Origin: Deltaproteobacteria bacterium
Lineage (GTDB): Bacteria > Desulfobacterota > Desulfomonilia > UBA1062
Direction: 5' to 3'
DNA length: 64,000 nt
Assembly: GCA_029547185.1 (NCBI GenBank)
Contig: JAKPPU010000035.1
Span: 1 to 64,000, forward strand
The notes under the pieces were generated by a model. It was not told the DNA's origin. It saw only the letters and a list, made by a program, of their open reading frames with translations, and did no database searches. A program made the translations under genes and the position numbers. Positions 34,471 through 46,057 of the stretch are shown piece after piece; the stretch's first letter is position 1; every line of letters begins with the position of its first letter.

Positions 34471-35049
34471 GTGAGGAGCGAACCGAAGAGAAAACTCTCA
34501 GCAGGGACCCTGACCCGACGCGATCTTCTCAAGACCGGCATGCTGGCTCTGGGCGGATTCCTGTGCCCGCAGGCGCTCATGGGATCGATGTGCCCGACGC
34601 TTCCCTACGAGAAATCCCTGTCGTTCTATAACCTCCACACCGGCGAGAAGCTCAAGACCGTATACTGGTCCGACGGCATGTACGTCCTCGAGGCGCTTTC
34701 CGACATCAACCAGATCCTCCGGGACTTCCGCACCGGTGATATCAAACCCATCGACACCGGCCTGCTCGACCTTCTCCATTCCATTCATGGACTCATCGGG
34801 TCCCGGGGCATTCTCCACGTCGTCTCCGGGTACCGGTCACCCGAAACGAATGCCCTCCTCAGGGAAAACGACGGCGGCGTAGCCGCCAAAAGCCTCCACA
34901 TCGAGGGGAAGGCCGTCGATTTCCGCCTGCCGGGATGCAGCCTCAAAACCCTCCACAAGGCAGCGGTGAGGCTGCAGGGCGGAGGCGTGGGCTACTATCC
35001 CGCCCTGGGCTTCGTGCATGTGGATGTCGGGCGCGTTCGCTACTGGTAG
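34471..35049 (+). CDS. DUF882/MepK-like murein endopeptidase with Tat signal
   Basis: 192-residue M15-type metallopeptidase. The N-terminus contains a twin-arginine motif (TRRDLLKTG) before a hydrophobic stretch, so export as a folded protein is likely. The catalytic core has VSGYRSPETNALL, the zinc ligands in SLHIEGKAVDFR (His and Asp) and FVHVDVG (His). MepK cleaves LD-crosslinks (mDAP-mDAP) in peptidoglycan. It starts with GTG and ends 11 bp before an LD-transpeptidase gene, as mepK and ldtD do in E. coli. Confidence 0.88.
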   Translation: MRSEPKRKLSAGTLTRRDLLKTGMLALGGFLCPQALMGSMCPTLPYEKSLSFYNLHTGEKLKTVYWSDGMYVLEALSDINQILRDFRTGDIKPIDTGLLDLLHSIHGLIGSRGILHVVSGYRSPETNALLRENDGGVAAKSLHIEGKAVDFRLPGCSLKTLHKAAVRLQGGGVGYYPALGFVHVDVGRVRYW

Positions 35050-35060
35050 GAGCTCAGGCC

Positions 35061-37034
35061 TTGCGTATTCCATTGAGACTGCTCGTGCTTCTGCTCCTCT
35101 GCATTTTTCTCCTTCCTGCCTGTACGCTCAAGACCGAGTATGCCCCGATCCCCGAGATAGTGGTACCCCGGGAAGGCCAGGCTCCGGATTCGGATACGCG
35201 GCAGGCTCACGAGGACTCGGCTGCAGAGAAGGAGCAGGCCCGGGAGCAGGGGGACTCGGCTCCGGAGGTGCCGCAGCCCCGGGAAGACCCGGTCTCGGCG
35301 GCACTCCGGCAGGGCCTGGAAGGCGCGGAGCCCGAGGTCGCCTTCGGCGTTGATTCATGCCGGTATTCGTCATGGCCCGTACTGCCGAGGCTTTATGAGC
35401 GTCGGGGGTACCGTCCCGTCTGGACCTCGCCCGAGGCAGTCGACCAGCTCATTGCCGCCATACGGGCATCGTATGACGAGGGCCTCAATCCCTGGGATTA
35501 CAACCTGGACGAGATCCTCGAATCGCTCGAGGAAAATCCTGTCGGCCAGGCCTCGGACCCTGCCCGGGCAGCGTTCCTCGATCTGCTCCTCACGGATGCC
35601 TTCATACGCCTCGCAAGCAACACCCTGTATGGCAAGGAGGACCCCGCCTTCCATCATCCCGAATGGACAACGGAGGATGCCACGGGAAGCGAAGCCCTCG
35701 TGGACTACTTCGAGAGGGCGCTTGCGTTTCCCTCCGTCACCCAGATCGTGGACTCCTGGAAGGTGCGCTATGTGTATTATGAAAGAATGAAGCAGGCCCT
35801 GGCCGCCTACCGTTCCATCCGTGCACGAGGCGGCTGGAAGAGACTGCCTGAAGGCAAGCCTCTGAGAATGGGCGATTCGGGCTCGGGCGTGCTGGCGCTC
35901 CGCCGGCGCCTGGCAGCAGAATACCCCGGCCTCAAGCTGCCTCTGACAAATCCGCTCTTCGACGATGGACTGAGCCGGGCAGTGCGCTACTTCCAGGCCC
36001 GGCACAGCATCAGGCCTGACGGGGTGGCGGGCAGAGAGACCATCATGGCGATGAACGTCCCGGTCAAGGACCGCATTGACCAGATCCGGATAAACCTCGA
36101 GCGGTGCAGGTGGGTGCTGAGAAACCTCGGCGACCTCTTCGTGCTGGTGGACATCGTGGGCTTCAATGTCTGCGTCCAGAAGGACGGCAAGGTCATGTGG
36201 TCGGGCAGGGCGCAGGTGGGTCAGCCCTATCGCGACACGCCGCTCCTGAGGTCCGAGATCACCCACATAGAGCTCAACCCCACCTGGACCATACCGCCCA
36301 CCGTGCGAGATGAAGACGTTCTGCCTGAGGTGAAAAAGGACTTAAACTACCTCAAAAAGCACAACATCGTGATCATCGATAAAGAGGGCCTGGGCTTCGT
36401 CACGGAACCCAAAGAGGTGAAATGGTGGCTCTACCCCGAAGAGCCTTTCCCCTACAGGCTCGTGCAGCAGCCCGGCGGTAACAATCCGCTCGGCCGCATC
36501 AAGATCATGTTTCCGAACAAGCAGCGGGTCTTCCTCCACGACACCCCCAGCAAGTTCCTGTTCGACCGGGGGGAGCGGACGTTCAGCTCGGGGTGCATCC
36601 GGGTCGAGAGACCTTTCGAGCTGGCATCCTTGCTGTTCCGCGGCTTTTGCGAGTGGACCCCGGGAAAGCTCCAGCGTGCAGCCAACAGCAGCCGGACCTG
36701 GACGCTCGACCTGCCCATGCCGGTTCCCATTCTGATAACGTATCTGACCGTGGTGGTCGACGGAAAGGGAGTGCCCTCCTTCAGGAAAGACCTCTACAGC
36801 CACGATCCCTCCCTGCTGAAAGAATTGGGACCTGATCCGCGTATCGACCCCGGATCAAGGCGGCAGAGGCCGGAAGCGATCTCGAGGACCTTCCCCGACG
36901 AGCGGCTGGCCAAAGTGTTCAAAGGCCTCTCTCTCGGGGCAGAGAGCGGGACCATCGACGCCGATGACGATGACAGGCAGGAAATGAAGCCGGGGAATGG
37001 TCTGGAAGCGATGACCGGGGCACCTTTCGAATGA
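35061..37034 (+). CDS. LD-transpeptidase, YcbB/LdtD-like lipoprotein
   Basis: 657-residue envelope enzyme that makes 3-3 crosslinks in peptidoglycan. The start is TTG 35061, with AGGAG eight bases upstream; it gives a lipoprotein signal (LLVLLLLCIFLLPAC). A low-complexity Glu/Pro/Arg linker follows, then a peptidoglycan-binding domain (SGSGVLALRRRLAAEYPG, VRYFQARHSIRPDGVAGRETIMAMN) and the YkuD catalytic domain with HDTPSKFLFDRGERTFSSGCIRVERP, catalytic Cys about residue 512. E. coli LdtD is anchored by a helix, not a lipid, so the lipobox is a difference. The pairing with MepK suggests the two remodel the same bond type. Confidence 0.9.
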   Translation: MRIPLRLLVLLLLCIFLLPACTLKTEYAPIPEIVVPREGQAPDSDTRQAHEDSAAEKEQAREQGDSAPEVPQPREDPVSAALRQGLEGAEPEVAFGVDSCRYSSWPVLPRLYERRGYRPVWTSPEAVDQLIAAIRASYDEGLNPWDYNLDEILESLEENPVGQASDPARAAFLDLLLTDAFIRLASNTLYGKEDPAFHHPEWTTEDATGSEALVDYFERALAFPSVTQIVDSWKVRYVYYERMKQALAAYRSIRARGGWKRLPEGKPLRMGDSGSGVLALRRRLAAEYPGLKLPLTNPLFDDGLSRAVRYFQARHSIRPDGVAGRETIMAMNVPVKDRIDQIRINLERCRWVLRNLGDLFVLVDIVGFNVCVQKDGKVMWSGRAQVGQPYRDTPLLRSEITHIELNPTWTIPPTVRDEDVLPEVKKDLNYLKKHNIVIIDKEGLGFVTEPKEVKWWLYPEEPFPYRLVQQPGGNNPLGRIKIMFPNKQRVFLHDTPSKFLFDRGERTFSSGCIRVERPFELASLLFRGFCEWTPGKLQRAANSSRTWTLDLPMPVPILITYLTVVVDGKGVPSFRKDLYSHDPSLLKELGPDPRIDPGSRRQRPEAISRTFPDERLAKVFKGLSLGAESGTIDADDDDRQEMKPGNGLEAMTGAPFE

Positions 37035-37210
37035 TCATAGGATTCGCACCTCAGTCCCTCTCCGATCAGTATCCCGTCCGGACCACGGCTTCCTTGCGTT
37101 CATTCTTCACGGCTATACCTATGGCGAGGCCATGCTGGTGATCGGGGTAGAGAAACAGCGAGGAGAGGGCACGGGAACGCGGGCATCGGCACCCGCCTCG
37201 AAGCGTATCC

Positions 37211-37876
37211 TCACAGGCTCCGCAGGAAGGCCACGATATCCTTGTTGCTGAGGTAATATTTCTTCTGGCCGTCGGACGCCTTGCCGGCTTTGATGAGGCT
37301 GTCCATGCTCGATATGATCCGCTCGGAGTATTCGATGAGCGCCCATTTGGATACCCGGGGCAGGGGCGGGGCGGTAATCCACCAGCGGGAGCCGTCGAAG
37401 CTCAGGCTCAGCTTTACGATGTCGTTGCTTTTCCTGTCGGCCATGTACCTCTTGCCAGCGATCCCGTCGGTGCTGGCGAGCCGTCGATAGGCTATCGTGG
37501 CTTCGGCGGTATCCTTCGAGACCTGCACGTCCCGGATCACATAGGAATCCACCACGACCAGAGGGTCGCTGGAGAAATTGATGACCTTTCCGTGCTTGTC
37601 GCCGCGATCGGATGCTGCTTCCTTCTCGCTCGCCTTCTTCGGATCGAGCTTGACGACCTTTATCCTGATGTCCTGGGCGCCTTTGAATTCCGCATCGCAG
37701 TACTCCTGGACGAGCGTTTTCGGATCTGACTGGATCTTATCGAAGTACTCAGCTCCCTTGTTGAAGACGCTCCACGTTATCTCATAGGCGTGGACCGAAG
37801 ATTGAAACGGGAAAAGAACAGTGACTGCCGCTGCCAGCAATACAACGCTCATGAGATGCATTCCGATCCTGCTCAT
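37211..37876 (-). CDS. Hypothetical secreted protein, 221 residues
   Basis: Signal peptide at residues 1-30 (MSRIGMHLMSVVLLAAAVTVLFPFQSSVHAYEI is long, cleavage after VHA). The mature protein has an Asp/Lys-rich segment (LDPKKASEKEAASDRGDKHGK) and a C-terminal helix bundle. I do not recognise the family; residues ITWSVFNKGAEYFDKIQSDPKTLVQEYCDAEFKGAQ suggest an NTF2-like or SnoaL-type fold by eye only. AGGAG precedes ATG 37876 at four bases. Convergent with the LD-transpeptidase. Confidence 0.7.
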   Translation of the reverse strand: MSRIGMHLMSVVLLAAAVTVLFPFQSSVHAYEITWSVFNKGAEYFDKIQSDPKTLVQEYCDAEFKGAQDIRIKVVKLDPKKASEKEAASDRGDKHGKVINFSSDPLVVVDSYVIRDVQVSKDTAEATIAYRRLASTDGIAGKRYMADRKSNDIVKLSLSFDGSRWWITAPPLPRVSKWALIEYSERIISSMDSLIKAGKASDGQKKYYLSNKDIVAFLRSL

Positions 37877-38248
37877 ATCACTCCTACTCACGTCCGCACG
37901 ATGCCTTCGCTGCCGCGTCCTTCGCATCAGCCTCTGCCGCCACACCGAACCGGGAGGGCAGAGCTCTTTGTTTTCACAAACAGACGCACGGTTGAAATCC
38001 GGGTTTTGTTTTTGAAGTTCGGGTAAAAACTGGTCTTCCCCTTAGCCTGACTCATGAATCCGAATGAACAGCCCGCATCTTCCATCTATCGGCAATATAC
38101 CACTCTCTGTGAGCAAGGGCAAGACGGCATGACCTGTTCAGGGATCGCGACGGGGCATCGGCTCAAAAAAAGGGGTGGCCCTCTTCGATATGCCGACAGC
38201 CCTTTCCGTTCACCGCAATCGGCTGCAGGTCATCATCGAGTCAAGCAA
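37877..38248. other. Gene-free intergenic stretch
   Basis: 372 bases between the start of the minus-strand hypothetical gene and the stop of the DUF1328 gene. I see no ribosome-site-preceded ORF; plus-strand frames that run through here overlap the real DUF1328 gene antisense. Confidence 0.5.
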
Positions 38249-38416
38249 TCAGGTCACGGGCGGCCTTCGTCCGAGCAGGTAGGAAATGGCAGAGAATGCC
38301 AGAAAGACGATAAAGGTGATTTTTGCCATCTCGGATGCAACACCTACGATGCCGCTGAAGCCGAGAATCCCGGTAAAAACTGCTATTATCAGAAAAAGGA
38401 TCGTCCAATTCAGCAT
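38249..38416 (-). CDS. DUF1328 (YtjA-like) small membrane protein
   Basis: 55-residue two-helix protein too short for default gene finders. It reads MLNWTILFLIIAVFTGILGF, then SGIVGVASEMAKITFIVFLAFSAISYLLG and RRPPVT. The WTILFLIIAxFTGILGFSGI and AKITFIVFLAF motifs match the DUF1328 family, seen in stress-induced operons with YeaQ-type proteins. GGAG-AAGG elements precede the ATG. Function unknown. Confidence 0.9.
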   Translation of the reverse strand: MLNWTILFLIIAVFTGILGFSGIVGVASEMAKITFIVFLAFSAISYLLGRRPPVT

Positions 38417-38712
38417 TGTCCCTTCTCCCTCTCCTCCTCCCGGCCTTTGTACTGACCGTCATGACCGGATCTTTAGCCCCATCGAATGCTCCTTTGTGAT
38501 GGGGAGCGAGTGGCTCGTAATATTTATGATAGAAATCTGCGATGGTTCGACAAGTGACCGTCTTTCCCCTTCCAGGATGGAGGGCGATCGAGGCTTCGCA
38601 CGATAGTGCCCATTGAGTCGCGATCAGATTTCATATACTGTAGGAGACGGGGAACGAGGTGCCGGGCCGGGAAAAGCTCCGCACCGACACCCCGGGATTC
38701 AAGGAGGAGAGC

Positions 38713-39126
38713 ATGGGCTCTGACAGCTCGAAGACCGATAAGCCGGCCATGACGAAGCTCAGCAGGGAAGAGCTCGATCGGTTCGTGGAAAAGGCCCGCC
38801 AGCTCAACAGCGAGCGCATGCAGGGCTACCGCGAGCAGTCGCTCAAGATCCATCCCTGGGTATGTGCGCGCTGCGGCAGGCAGTTCACCGTGAAGACCCT
38901 CAAGGGGCTCACCGTCCACCACAAGGACCACAACCACAACAACAATCCTCCGGACGGGAGCAACTGGGAAAATCTGTGCGTCTACTGCCACGACCACGAG
39001 CACGGCCGGGACTTAAGCGGGGAAGGGCCGGACGATCACAGCGACGAGGGGACCGTACCCATGGGGAACAATCCCTTCTCGAAGCTGGGCGAGATGCTCA
39101 GAGAGAAGAAAAAGAAAGACAGATAA
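38713..39126 (+). CDS. HNH nuclease, YajD-like
   Basis: 137-residue protein with an HNH domain: zinc-binding CARCG and CVYCH pairs, and LTVHHKDHNHNNNPPDGSNWENL with the catalytic His-Asp-His. Two Cys pairs holding the fold and the absence of an integrase or restriction partner fit YajD. The start at 38713 follows AAGGAGG; the upstream frame has none. Possible role in DNA or RNA repair is inference. Confidence 0.88.
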   Translation: MGSDSSKTDKPAMTKLSREELDRFVEKARQLNSERMQGYREQSLKIHPWVCARCGRQFTVKTLKGLTVHHKDHNHNNNPPDGSNWENLCVYCHDHEHGRDLSGEGPDDHSDEGTVPMGNNPFSKLGEMLREKKKKDR

Positions 39127-39334
39127 GCTCATCCCTGCCGTCGGATTCGCAGTCCCGCAGCGCGTAGCATCCCGAAAGTCCCAGGTTTGGCAAGTCACGC
39201 TCGATTTCACTTCTTGACAGCATGGAAAAAGGCATGTTGAATTGAAATCCGAACCGGTGTTACAGGATGCTTAAAACCGTGCTCTGGATGGACTGGAATG
39301 CCCGGTGCTGCAGGCACTGTGAGAGGAGAGAGAA

Positions 39335-40165
39335 ATGTCCGTGCAGGATAAAACGAACAACATGGCCCTGTTCTGCGATTTCGAGAACATCGCCCTGGGC
39401 GTGAGAGACGCCAGATACGCGAGCTTCGATATGAAGAAGGTGGTCGAGCGCCTCCTGCTCAAGGGGAGCATCATCGTGAAGAAGGCCTACTGCGACTGGG
39501 AGCGCTACAAGGACTACAAGCAGGTCATGCACGAGGCATCCTTCGAGCTCATCGAGATCCCCCACCTCCGCCAGTCCGGCAAGAACTCGGCGGACATCCG
39601 CATGGTGGTCGATGCCCTCGACCTCTGCTATACGAAGCTCCACGTCGACACCTTCGTGATCATCTCCGGCGATTCGGACTTCTCGCCTCTCGTGAGCAAG
39701 CTCAGGGAAAACGACAAGACCGTCATCGGGGTGGGCGTGAAGAACTCCTCCTCCGACCTCCTCGTCGCCAACTGCGACGAGTTCATCTTCTACGACGACC
39801 TCGTGCGAGAGAGCGAAACCAAGAAGCACAAGGGACGGAGGCCGCTGCCCAAGGTCGCCCCGGGTGCGCCGGTCAAGGTCGAGCCCAAGGAGGCCCCCGA
39901 GGAGGACAAGAAGCAGAAGGCCATCGACTTCGTGATGGAGACGGTCGAGGCCATGTTCACCGAGCGGGGCGGCGAAGACAAGATCTGGGGCTCCATGGTG
40001 AAGCAGGCGCTCAGGCGCCGCCAGCCCGGGTTCAACGAGAGCTACTACGGTTTCCGCTCGTTCAGCCGGCTCCTCGAGGAGGCCCAGGACCGCCGCCTGC
40101 TCGAGCTCGAGCTCGACGAAAAGTCCGGGAGCTACATCATCAAGAACGTGATCCACGAAGAGTGA
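39335..40165 (+). CDS. NYN (LabA/PIN-like) RNase with C-terminal LOTUS/OST-HTH domain
   Basis: 276-residue protein. The N-terminal NYN domain has acidic residues at CDFENIA, SADIRMVVDALD and ISGDSDFSPLV, the usual divalent metal site. A charged linker rich in Lys/Glu/Pro (about 165-195) leads to a C-terminal helical domain, ALRRRQPGFNESYYGFRSFSRLLEEAQDRRLLELELDEKSGSYI, recognisable as an OST-HTH/LOTUS RNA-binding module. The fusion suggests an RNA-guided or RNA-targeted nuclease; the natural substrate is unknown. AGGAGAGAG precedes the ATG. Confidence 0.88.
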   Translation: MSVQDKTNNMALFCDFENIALGVRDARYASFDMKKVVERLLLKGSIIVKKAYCDWERYKDYKQVMHEASFELIEIPHLRQSGKNSADIRMVVDALDLCYTKLHVDTFVIISGDSDFSPLVSKLRENDKTVIGVGVKNSSSDLLVANCDEFIFYDDLVRESETKKHKGRRPLPKVAPGAPVKVEPKEAPEEDKKQKAIDFVMETVEAMFTERGGEDKIWGSMVKQALRRRQPGFNESYYGFRSFSRLLEEAQDRRLLELELDEKSGSYIIKNVIHEE

Positions 40166-40224
40166 GAGCGTGCGTCCGCCGCTCGGTTATCGACCTTGCG
40201 GTGCAGGCCTGCTTCCCGCTCTGC

Positions 40225-42069
40225 CTATAAACCGGCCGCCTTCTTCCTCGCGATGCTCATGTCGTGGCGCCTGGCGGCGGAGAGCTCTGCCTTGCGGAGG
40301 CGCACGGACTTTGGCGTCACCTCGACCATCTCGTCTTCCCTGATGAACTGCAGAGCACGCTCGAGGGTCATGGGGATGACCGGCGAGAGCAGGACATTGT
40401 CGTCGCGCCCCGCAGCCCGCATGTTGGTGAGCTTCTTCGCCTTCGTGGGGTTGACGTCGATGTCGTTTTCCTTGCTGTGCTCGCCGATGATCATGCCCTC
40501 GTAGACAGGGTCGCCGGGCACGATGAAGAGCCTGCCACGGGGCTCGAGGTTGAACAACGCGTAGGGGACCGCAGCCCCCCGCCGGTCGGCAACGATCGAT
40601 CCGGTGAACCTGCTCGGGAACTCTCCCCGGTGCTCCTCATAACCCGACAGGTACGAGCTCATGATGCCGGTCCCCTTGGTGTCGGTGAGGAACTCGTCAC
40701 GGTAGCCGATGAGGCTCCGGGAGGGGATGCTGAACTCGATCCTCACCCTGCCCGCGCCGTAGTTGATGTAGTTGATCATCCTGCCCTTGCGCATGGAGAG
40801 CGTGCTCGTGACCACGCCCAGGTAGTCCTCGTGGCAGTCGATGTAGAGGTGCTCGATGGGCTCGAAGACCTTGCCTGCGCGCATCTCGCAGATCACCTCG
40901 GGGCGGCCCACGCACATCTCGAAGCCCTCTCTGCGCATGGTCTCGATGAGGATCGCGAGCTGGAACTCTCCCCTGCCCTTCAGGATGAAGCAGTCCTTCT
41001 CGGGGGGAACCTCGAGCCTGATGGCCACGTTGCGCAACGTCTCCCTGAGGAGGCGCTCATGGATCCTCGTGGACTGCACATAGCTGCCCTCTGTTCCCGC
41101 GAGCGGCGAGTTGTTCGCGATGATCTTCATCGACACGGTGGGCTCGTCGACCGTTATCCTCTTGAGCGCCTTGGGCGCATCTGAAGTGCAGATCGTGTCT
41201 CCGATCATCACGTCCTCGATGCCTGCGAGCACCACGATATCCCCGGGCTCGGCCTTCCCGATCTCCCGGGCGTTCACTCCCTCGTAGCCCTGGAGCTTCG
41301 TGACCTTGAGCGGCAGATGTTCTCCCCGGGCATTGATGCAGATGAGGGGCTCGTTCGCGGTCGTGCGGCCGTGGAAAATCTTTCCGATGGCGAGCCTGCC
41401 GAGGTAGTCGGAGTAATCGAGGTCGGAGACGAGCATCTGGAAGGGCTCGTCCGGATCGTACGACGGGGCGGGTATCTCGCTCAAGATCGCATCGAAGAGC
41501 ACGTGAAGATCCGATCCCTCCTCTTCGAGGGATTCGACGGCGATCCCCTCGCGGCCGATCGCGTAGAGACAGGGAAAATCGATCTGCCCGTCGTCGGCGC
41601 CGAGATCGATGAAGAGATCGAATATCTCGTTGAGGACTTCCAGCGGCCGGGCATCCTTACGGTCGATCTTGTTGATCACCACGATGATCTTCAGGCCCAG
41701 CTCGAGGGTCTTCTTGAGGACGAAGCGGGTCTGGGGAAGCGGCCCTTCGGAGGCGTCCACGAGCAGGATTGCACCGTCGGCCATCGAAAGCGCGCGCTCC
41801 ACCTCGCCGCCGAAGTCGGCGTGGCCGGGGGTGTCGATGATGTTGACCTTGACGCCTTTCCAGAACACGGAGCAGTTCTTGGCGGCGATGGTGATGCCCC
41901 GCTCGCGCTCGAGCTCGAGCTTGTCCATGACCCTCGATTCGACTTCCTGGCCCTCGCGGAACACGCCGCTCTGCCTGAACATGGCATCCACGAGGGTGGT
42001 CTTCCCGTGATCGACATGGGCGATGATGGCGACGTTCCTGATGTTTTCGTTCTTCGTCGGATGGCTCAT
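40225..42069 (-). CDS. typA: Translational GTPase TypA/BipA
   Basis: 614-residue ribosome-associated GTPase for 50S assembly and stress response. G1 AHVDHGKTT, the switch [24 protein letters not shown] (G4) and the C-terminal [22 protein letters not shown]-like BipA-specific domain are all present. ATG 42069 is chosen because [12 protein letters not shown] matches the family start; AGGGA lies upstream and the in-frame ATG 42129 does not. Confidence 0.95.
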   Translation of the reverse strand: MSHPTKNENIRNVAIIAHVDHGKTTLVDAMFRQSGVFREGQEVESRVMDKLELERERGITIAAKNCSVFWKGVKVNIIDTPGHADFGGEVERALSMADGAILLVDASEGPLPQTRFVLKKTLELGLKIIVVINKIDRKDARPLEVLNEIFDLFIDLGADDGQIDFPCLYAIGREGIAVESLEEEGSDLHVLFDAILSEIPAPSYDPDEPFQMLVSDLDYSDYLGRLAIGKIFHGRTTANEPLICINARGEHLPLKVTKLQGYEGVNAREIGKAEPGDIVVLAGIEDVMIGDTICTSDAPKALKRITVDEPTVSMKIIANNSPLAGTEGSYVQSTRIHERLLRETLRNVAIRLEVPPEKDCFILKGRGEFQLAILIETMRREGFEMCVGRPEVICEMRAGKVFEPIEHLYIDCHEDYLGVVTSTLSMRKGRMINYINYGAGRVRIEFSIPSRSLIGYRDEFLTDTKGTGIMSSYLSGYEEHRGEFPSRFTGSIVADRRGAAVPYALFNLEPRGRLFIVPGDPVYEGMIIGEHSKENDIDVNPTKAKKLTNMRAAGRDDNVLLSPVIPMTLERALQFIREDEMVEVTPKSVRLRKAELSAARRHDMSIARKKAAGL

Positions 42070-42177
42070 ATATTCCCTGTATCTCGTGCTGCAGCGCTGC
42101 AGCGTACGGCGCACAGTGCCATAACCCACATCAGGAGTATTTGCAACAGATTTATCGATAGATACGCTGCCTGTCCG

Positions 42178-43980
42178 TCAGACCATATTGGAGTGATGGC
42201 CTTGACGGGTCTGCGGCTTTCCTTTCCCGGCATAGCGTTCCGTGGGCGTATCGGATATCATGCTCAGCTTTCCCGAAAGGTATTCCGCTCGGCATGCGCC
42301 CCTCTGGATCTTTCCGCTGGAGGTCTTCAGGAGCGTGTTGTTCTTCAGGAGCACGACATCGTAGATCTGTATGCCGTGGTTGACCGCGACGGCGTTCTTG
42401 ATGGAGCTGCAGATCTCATCGAGCACCGGAGCTCCGCCCGCAGCATAGTCGCTGCTGAGCTCCTGGAGGAGCACCACCCTGTTCTCGTCATGGACATCGA
42501 TAGAAAATGCCGCATTGCAGCCTTTACGCAGGCCCGGATGGCTTTCCTCGGCTGACCGCTCGATGTCCTGCGGATACACATTCCTTCCCCGCAGGATGAT
42601 CGTGTCCTTGATCCTGCCGGTGATGAACAGCTCTCCCTCCTGGAGGAAGCCTAAGTCTCCCGTCCTCAGGTAGGGGCCCTCGTTCGTGTCCTTGAGGTAC
42701 GCATGGAACGTGTTCTCCGTGCCTTCTTCATTGTTCCAGTATCCCAGGGCCACACTCGGGCCTCGGACCCATATCTCGCCGATTCTGTCCGGTCCGCACC
42801 TGGTCCCGGTTTCGGGATCCACGATGATGATCTCACCGCTTGCGAGCGTTTGCCCGCATCCCACACAGGCTTTATTCCTTCCGCCCGATTCACCGGCCTT
42901 CTTTACGCTATTGCCATGGAGCGCGGCAGTTTCAAAGGCCTGAACCTCGGGCAGCGCGTCTTTGCGGCCGCCCGATACTATGAGCGTCGATTCGGCCAGG
43001 CCGTAGCAGGGATAGAATGCCCTCTTATCGAAGCCGCAGCCCTGAAAAGCCTTCGTAAACCTTTCGAGGGTTGCGGCCTGAACAGGCTCAGCCCCGTTGA
43101 AGGCGAGGTCCCAGGAGCTCAGGTCGAGTCTCTCGCGCTGCTCGGGGGTGATCTTTCGGACGCACAGCTCATACGCGAAGTTCGGACCGCCGCTCGTGGT
43201 TGCCCTGTAGCGGGAGATTGCCTGCAGCCAGCGAAGGGGCTTCTTCAGGAAGCTCAAGGGTGACATGAGCACGACCGGAAACCCGACATAGAGCGGCTGC
43301 AGGATGCCGCCGATGAGCCCCATGTCGTGGTAGGGCGGAAGCCAGATCACGCCCCTGCTTGCCTTGCTGTGACCGAAGCAGTCCCGTATGAGGGAAAGGT
43401 TGTGAAGGAGATTTTCATGGCTGAGCATGACACCTCTGGGCTTTGAAGTGGACCCTGAGGTATACTGGAGGAACGAGATATGGTGGGAGGTGATGATGCC
43501 TTCATCATGGGCGGTCTCTTCCGTCTCGTCCGTATTGATCCACTTGAGCTCCATGCCTGCCTTTTCCATCTCCGGCCGGATGCTGTCTGCTACAGCCTTT
43601 ATGGAAAGGACGGTCCTGGGACTCGCGTCCTTGACAATGGAAAGCAGCTGCGAGAAATGCCTCTGGGAAAAAGGCGGGTACGAGGGCACCGCGATGATCC
43701 CGGCATACTGGCAGGCAAAGAACGAGGCTATATAGTCTATGCCCGGAGGATACAGCAGGAGTGCCCGATCGCCCAGTGCATTGCCGCTCCGAAGCAGCGA
43801 TGCTATGTGGCGTGCTCTCCTGTCCAGCCCGTAGTGCGAAATCCTGTGCTCGGAGATGTCGTCTCCGGCGAGGAATTCCAGAAACAGGTATGCCGTTTTG
43901 TCCGGGCTTTCCTGAGACCGATAGCGGAGCATTTCCGCAATCGTGCTGAAATTCGGGTCACGGTATTCCAAGGTATTCAT
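42178..43980 (-). CDS. Fatty-acyl-AMP ligase (FAAL)
   Basis: 600-residue ANL enzyme that should make acyl-adenylates for an acyl carrier protein instead of CoA. YTSGSTSKPRGVMLSH is at 173-188, followed by the FAAL-type SWDLAFNGAEPVQAATLERFTKAF and PCYGLAESTLIVSGG motifs. GRIKDTIILRGRNVYPQDIE is typical of FAALs. A tail after KTSSGKIQRGACR is retained. The frame has no adjacent acyl carrier, PKS or NRPS gene, so its partner is encoded elsewhere. The substrate chain is unknown. Confidence 0.88.
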   Translation of the reverse strand: MNTLEYRDPNFSTIAEMLRYRSQESPDKTAYLFLEFLAGDDISEHRISHYGLDRRARHIASLLRSGNALGDRALLLYPPGIDYIASFFACQYAGIIAVPSYPPFSQRHFSQLLSIVKDASPRTVLSIKAVADSIRPEMEKAGMELKWINTDETEETAHDEGIITSHHISFLQYTSGSTSKPRGVMLSHENLLHNLSLIRDCFGHSKASRGVIWLPPYHDMGLIGGILQPLYVGFPVVLMSPLSFLKKPLRWLQAISRYRATTSGGPNFAYELCVRKITPEQRERLDLSSWDLAFNGAEPVQAATLERFTKAFQGCGFDKRAFYPCYGLAESTLIVSGGRKDALPEVQAFETAALHGNSVKKAGESGGRNKACVGCGQTLASGEIIIVDPETGTRCGPDRIGEIWVRGPSVALGYWNNEEGTENTFHAYLKDTNEGPYLRTGDLGFLQEGELFITGRIKDTIILRGRNVYPQDIERSAEESHPGLRKGCNAAFSIDVHDENRVVLLQELSSDYAAGGAPVLDEICSSIKNAVAVNHGIQIYDVVLLKNNTLLKTSSGKIQRGACRAEYLSGKLSMISDTPTERYAGKGKPQTRQGHHSNMV

Positions 43981-44371
43981 TCCATGATCTCCCTGCCAAC
44001 TACATGGATTCAGGATCCTTTATTTTTCCAGAAGCAGTCCGGCGGCTGCCGATACAGTCCTGCTGCCGTATATCCGCAAGTGATTCTTCCTCCCAAGGCA
44101 TTTTCCCATTGAGGAACCACAATTCAATTTCCCCAGTTATTTATAATAATAGCCTTTTTTACTTTCTCCAGTTTTCGTGAAAGAAAACGCATGCATATTG
44201 CAGCGCCGGCAACTTTTCCCTTTCAAATTCGTGTGAAGACCATTATATGGGGGTGTGCGTGGGTTTCTCGGGATTTGTGGATGCAGTGGCACCTCTTCTT
44301 TCGAAGCTTTCCTTATGCAGAGATCACGGTGAAATCCATACGCATCGAAACAGAGACAAAGGAGCTTCCCC
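43981..44371. other. Gene-free AT-rich promoter region
   Basis: 391 bases between the divergent FAAL and EttA genes. It holds an AT-rich block (44138-44160, TTATTTATAATAATAG) and a GTTTTC-GTGAAA-GAAAAC inverted repeat near 44172-44190. I see no supported ORF. The regions for both promoters must lie here. Confidence 0.5.

Positions 44372-46057
<1,686 letters not shown>

Noticed and set aside
38054-38455. Plus-strand frame of 133 codons
   Set aside because: It runs antisense across the DUF1328 gene, has no ribosome site and no family signal.
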